Source: Chthonomonas sp. UBA2391 (lineage in GTDB: Bacteria; Armatimonadota; Fimbriimonadia; Fimbriimonadales; Fimbriimonadaceae). From it: 7,111 nt of DNA. This document shows positions 5,240 to 7,111 of the stretch, one piece after another. A model generated the notes under the pieces. The model was not told the DNA's origin. It searched no databases and saw only the letters and a list, made by a program, of their open reading frames with translations. Both the position numbers and the translations under genes were made by a program. The DNA is taken from the NCBI GenBank assembly GCA_002343825.1, contig DDSL01000145.1, positions 1-7,111 on the forward strand, given 5' to 3'. The first letter of the stretch is position 1. Every line of letters begins with the position of its first letter.

Positions 5240-6178
5240 TCAGGGCTTGAGCTTAATCCGATGGAGGCTCTTTCCTGCCGTCAGGTAGAGATAGAGTCCA
5301 TCGGGTCCACCAAAGCAGAGGTTGGCCGGACCTTCGGGAAGGGTCACGTGGCCCAGGCGCCTTCCTTCAGGGCTGATCACTTGGAGCCCGTCGAGCGAGC
5401 CGGTCCAAAGGTTTCCGTGTCGGTCCACCTTGATCCCGTCGGGAAGTCCAGGGCCGGTGCTCTTGCGTCCATCGAAAAAGATCCGCGAGTTCTTCAGCGA
5501 CCCATCTGGCTGGACATCATAGACCTGCCAGAGACGGTTGCTGGGGTCCGAATCGCTGACATAGAGCTTTTTGTGATCCGGGCTAAAGGCGAGGCCATTT
5601 GGCAGGATGAGGTCCTTGGCAAGCAGCTCGACCTTTCCATCCTTTCTCAGGCGATAGATCCCGCAGAAGTCCAATTCGCGGCTTGGATCCTCTTTGCCTT
5701 TGGGAAGACCCCAAGTTGGGTCCGTAAAGTAGAGGTCTCCCCAAGGGGCGTACACCCCATCGTTGGGGCTGTTGAAACGCTTTCCTTCGAACTTGTCAGC
5801 CAGCACCGTGCGGGTTCCGTCGGGGTTCCATCGCGAAACACGGCGGTTGCCGTGCTCCATGGTCACGAGTCGCCCTTGCGGGTCAAGCGTATTTCCGTTG
5901 GGGCCGATCCCTTGGCCGTCCAGATACTCGCCGGCAAAGACCTTCTCTCGCCACGCTTCGGCCTTGCGGGTCTTCGGGTCCCAGCGGTGGAGGGTGTTTC
6001 CGGGGATGTCGCTAAAGACCAAGTGGCCGTCGGGCATCCAGATGGGACCTTCCAGAAAGCGGTAGCCGGTGGCGAGGAGCTCGACCTCGGGACCGGTGGG
6101 GAAGAGATCCCAGAATCGAGGATCGTCGGCCTGGAAGGGGCTGGAAGTGGTCATCGCGATCAAGATGCAGGCGAGCAT
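5240..6178 (-). CDS. SMP-30/gluconolactonase family protein
   Basis: A six-bladed beta-propeller of the SMP-30/gluconolactonase/LRE family, 312 residues from the ATG at 6178. Members hydrolyse sugar-acid lactones or related esters using one divalent metal. The expected ligands are visible: E43 in RFLEGPIW, N139 in NSPND, N194 in LPNGLAFSPD and D247 in LPDGIKVD. Blade repeats of the type D-x-x-G-x-L-x-x-S/T recur through the protein. GAGGA at 6191-6187 lies 8 bases before the ATG, inside the end of the glycosyltransferase gene, and supports this start. Longer (6256) and shorter (6154) in-frame starts exist. The N-terminus has a short hydrophobic run (LACILIAM) without a basic region, so secretion is uncertain. 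It follows the glycosyltransferase by 4 bases and is probably cotranscribed. Substrate unknown. Confidence 0.9.
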   Translation of the reverse strand: MLACILIAMTTSSPFQADDPRFWDLFPTGPEVELLATGYRFLEGPIWMPDGHLVFSDIPGNTLHRWDPKTRKAEAWREKVFAGEYLDGQGIGPNGNTLDPQGRLVTMEHGNRRVSRWNPDGTRTVLADKFEGKRFNSPNDGVYAPWGDLYFTDPTWGLPKGKEDPSRELDFCGIYRLRKDGKVELLAKDLILPNGLAFSPDHKKLYVSDSDPSNRLWQVYDVQPDGSLKNSRIFFDGRKSTGPGLPDGIKVDRHGNLWTGSLDGLQVISPEGRRLGHVTLPEGPANLCFGGPDGLYLYLTAGKSLHRIKLKP

Positions 6179-6182
6179 CCGT

Positions 6183-7111
6183 TTAGTCCTCGGGCTCTTC
6201 GTAGATCTTCTTGATTGTTTCGTCGACCGATTCCCGGACCTCTGGTTGCGGGACATAGGTCGGACGGGCCGGCCGAGAAGAGAAAGCTCCGGTGAGAGCT
6301 TTTTCGCGAACGTTGAGCCGCATCGCCCGTTCTTCGGCGCCGGGGGCTACTGGCCACAAGGTGTTGTCGATCCAGTAGCTCTGCAGGAATTCGCTCCAGA
6401 CCCGTTCGTAGGTCTCCTTGGTTTGTTCGGCGATTCCTGGCCAATCAAACTCGGTTCGAAGGCGCTTTCGGGCCGCCTTTTGCATTTGCGCGGCGTGCTT
6501 CGGATCGCGCAGGACCTTGAGAACAGCCCAGGCAAGACTCTCGGGATTTCCGGCGAAGTGGAGGGTGCCGGTTTCGTCGTGGAGAACGACCTCCCTCAGA
6601 CCTCCGGCATCGCTGGCGACGACAGCAGCTCCGGCGGCCATGCCTTCTAAGGCGACGATTCCAAAGGGCTCATACAAAGAAGGGAAAACGGCGACGTCGG
6701 CCACTCGGTAAACCTGGTGAAGTGACCGATTGGCCATGAACCCGGTGAAGAGGACCTTTTCTTGGAGGCCGTACCACCGAACAAACTTTTCGAAGTGCTC
6801 CCGGTGGCCTCCTCCCACGATCACGAATTTCGTGTTCGGCTCCTGGGCCAAGACCGCGCTGGCCGCATTCAGCAAGACGTGGATCCCTTTCTCCCGGACA
6901 AATCGCCCGACGTACATCACGATCTTTTCTTCGGGGAGGGCGAACTTCTTTCGCCACTCGGCGCGCTCGGCCTCGGTCCACTCAAATTCGAACTTGTCGG
7001 CGTCCACGCCGTTGTAGATGACGTCGATTTTGTCCACCGGAGTGTTGAAGTATTGGTGGACCTCACTCTTCATGAACTGGCTACAGACGATCACGCGCCA
7101 AGCTTCATAGG
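6183..7111 (-). CDS. GT-B glycosyltransferase (GT4-like), N-terminal part outside window
   Basis: About 308 C-terminal residues of a GT-B fold glycosyltransferase that transfers sugar from a nucleotide-activated donor. A GTG at 7094 is not its start: the frame continues to the window edge as YEAWR before VIVCSQFMKSEV, the usual segment at the domain junction, so the acceptor-binding N-terminal domain is missing from view. Visible motifs are VIYNGVD, then MYVGRFVREKG at the start of the donor domain, VIVGGG, VLFTGF, and the E-x7-E motif EPFGIVALE (6671-6645) followed by GMAAGAAVVASDAGG. About 70 residues after the normal domain end (from roughly SYWIDNTLWP) form an acidic and basic, Pro-containing tail with no domain I recognise. 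The product could be a polysaccharide, glycolipid or storage glycan. It lies 4 bases upstream of the SMP-30 family gene. Confidence 0.9.
   Translation of the reverse strand, partial: YEAWRVIVCSQFMKSEVHQYFNTPVDKIDVIYNGVDADKFEFEWTEAERAEWRKKFALPEEKIVMYVGRFVREKGIHVLLNAASAVLAQEPNTKFVIVGGGHREHFEKFVRWYGLQEKVLFTGFMANRSLHQVYRVADVAVFPSLYEPFGIVALEGMAAGAAVVASDAGGLREVVLHDETGTLHFAGNPESLAWAVLKVLRDPKHAAQMQKAARKRLRTEFDWPGIAEQTKETYERVWSEFLQSYWIDNTLWPVAPGAEERAMRLNVREKALTGAFSSRPARPTYVPQPEVRESVDETIKKIYEEPED
6187..6191 (-). promoter_or_regulatory. Ribosome binding site of the SMP-30 family gene
   Basis: GAGGA on the minus strand, 8 bases before the ATG at 6178 and within the last codons of the glycosyltransferase gene. 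It decides the start of the downstream gene and points to coupled translation of the pair. Confidence 0.6.

Noticed and set aside
5261..6214. 317-codon open frame on the plus strand opposite the SMP-30 gene
   Set aside because: It mirrors the codon structure of the SMP-30 gene, which has family metal ligands and a ribosome site. The plus frame has no domain character.
7092..7094. GTG at 7094 as the start of the glycosyltransferase
   Set aside because: The frame is open to the window edge, and the preceding residues YEAWR continue a family-like segment, so the gene is cut by the edge rather than starting here.

Overview
The window is 7.1 kb of GC-rich bacterial chromosome with tightly packed housekeeping and metabolic genes. 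No phage, IS, CRISPR, rRNA or tRNA signal was seen. A long bifunctional-type Rel next to D-aminoacyl-tRNA deacylase, an orphan LuxR-type helix-turn-helix protein, weak or absent Shine-Dalgarno sites at several starts, and the style of the proteins would suit Armatimonadota (Fimbriimonadia-like). This is an impression from reading the proteins, not a demonstrated placement.

Layout, left to right. Bases 1-160 are non-coding and hold a cluster of short GGGGAGC-type repeats, two in one orientation and four in the other, that can fold into nested hairpins. The repeats lead into rel (314-2551, +), the ppGpp synthetase/hydrolase, whose stop overlaps the GTG start of dtd (2548-2988, +). A rho-independent terminator at 2995-3033 separates dtd from a convergent 91-residue LuxR/GerE HTH protein (3061-3336, -). 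The 508-bp gap between this regulator and the next gene is a divergent control region. It holds a terminator-like hairpin in the regulator's leader, two GGTC-N6-GACC dyads and a GACCGGTC palindrome.

An M20 metallopeptidase of the PepV/Sapep dipeptidase type follows (3845-5236, +), ending 3 bases from the stop of a convergent SMP-30/gluconolactonase family protein (5240-6178, -). That gene lies 4 bases downstream of a GT-B glycosyltransferase (6183 to beyond 7111, -), which is cut by the right edge, so the two are probably one transcription unit.

Functionally, rel-dtd is a stringent-response and translation-quality pair. The dipeptidase, lactonase-like protein and glycosyltransferase are peptide, sugar-acid and glycan metabolism genes with no visible shared pathway. 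I see no convincing new multi-gene system. The points most worth a second look are the repeat cluster before rel, and the leader hairpin and dyads around the orphan LuxR regulator.
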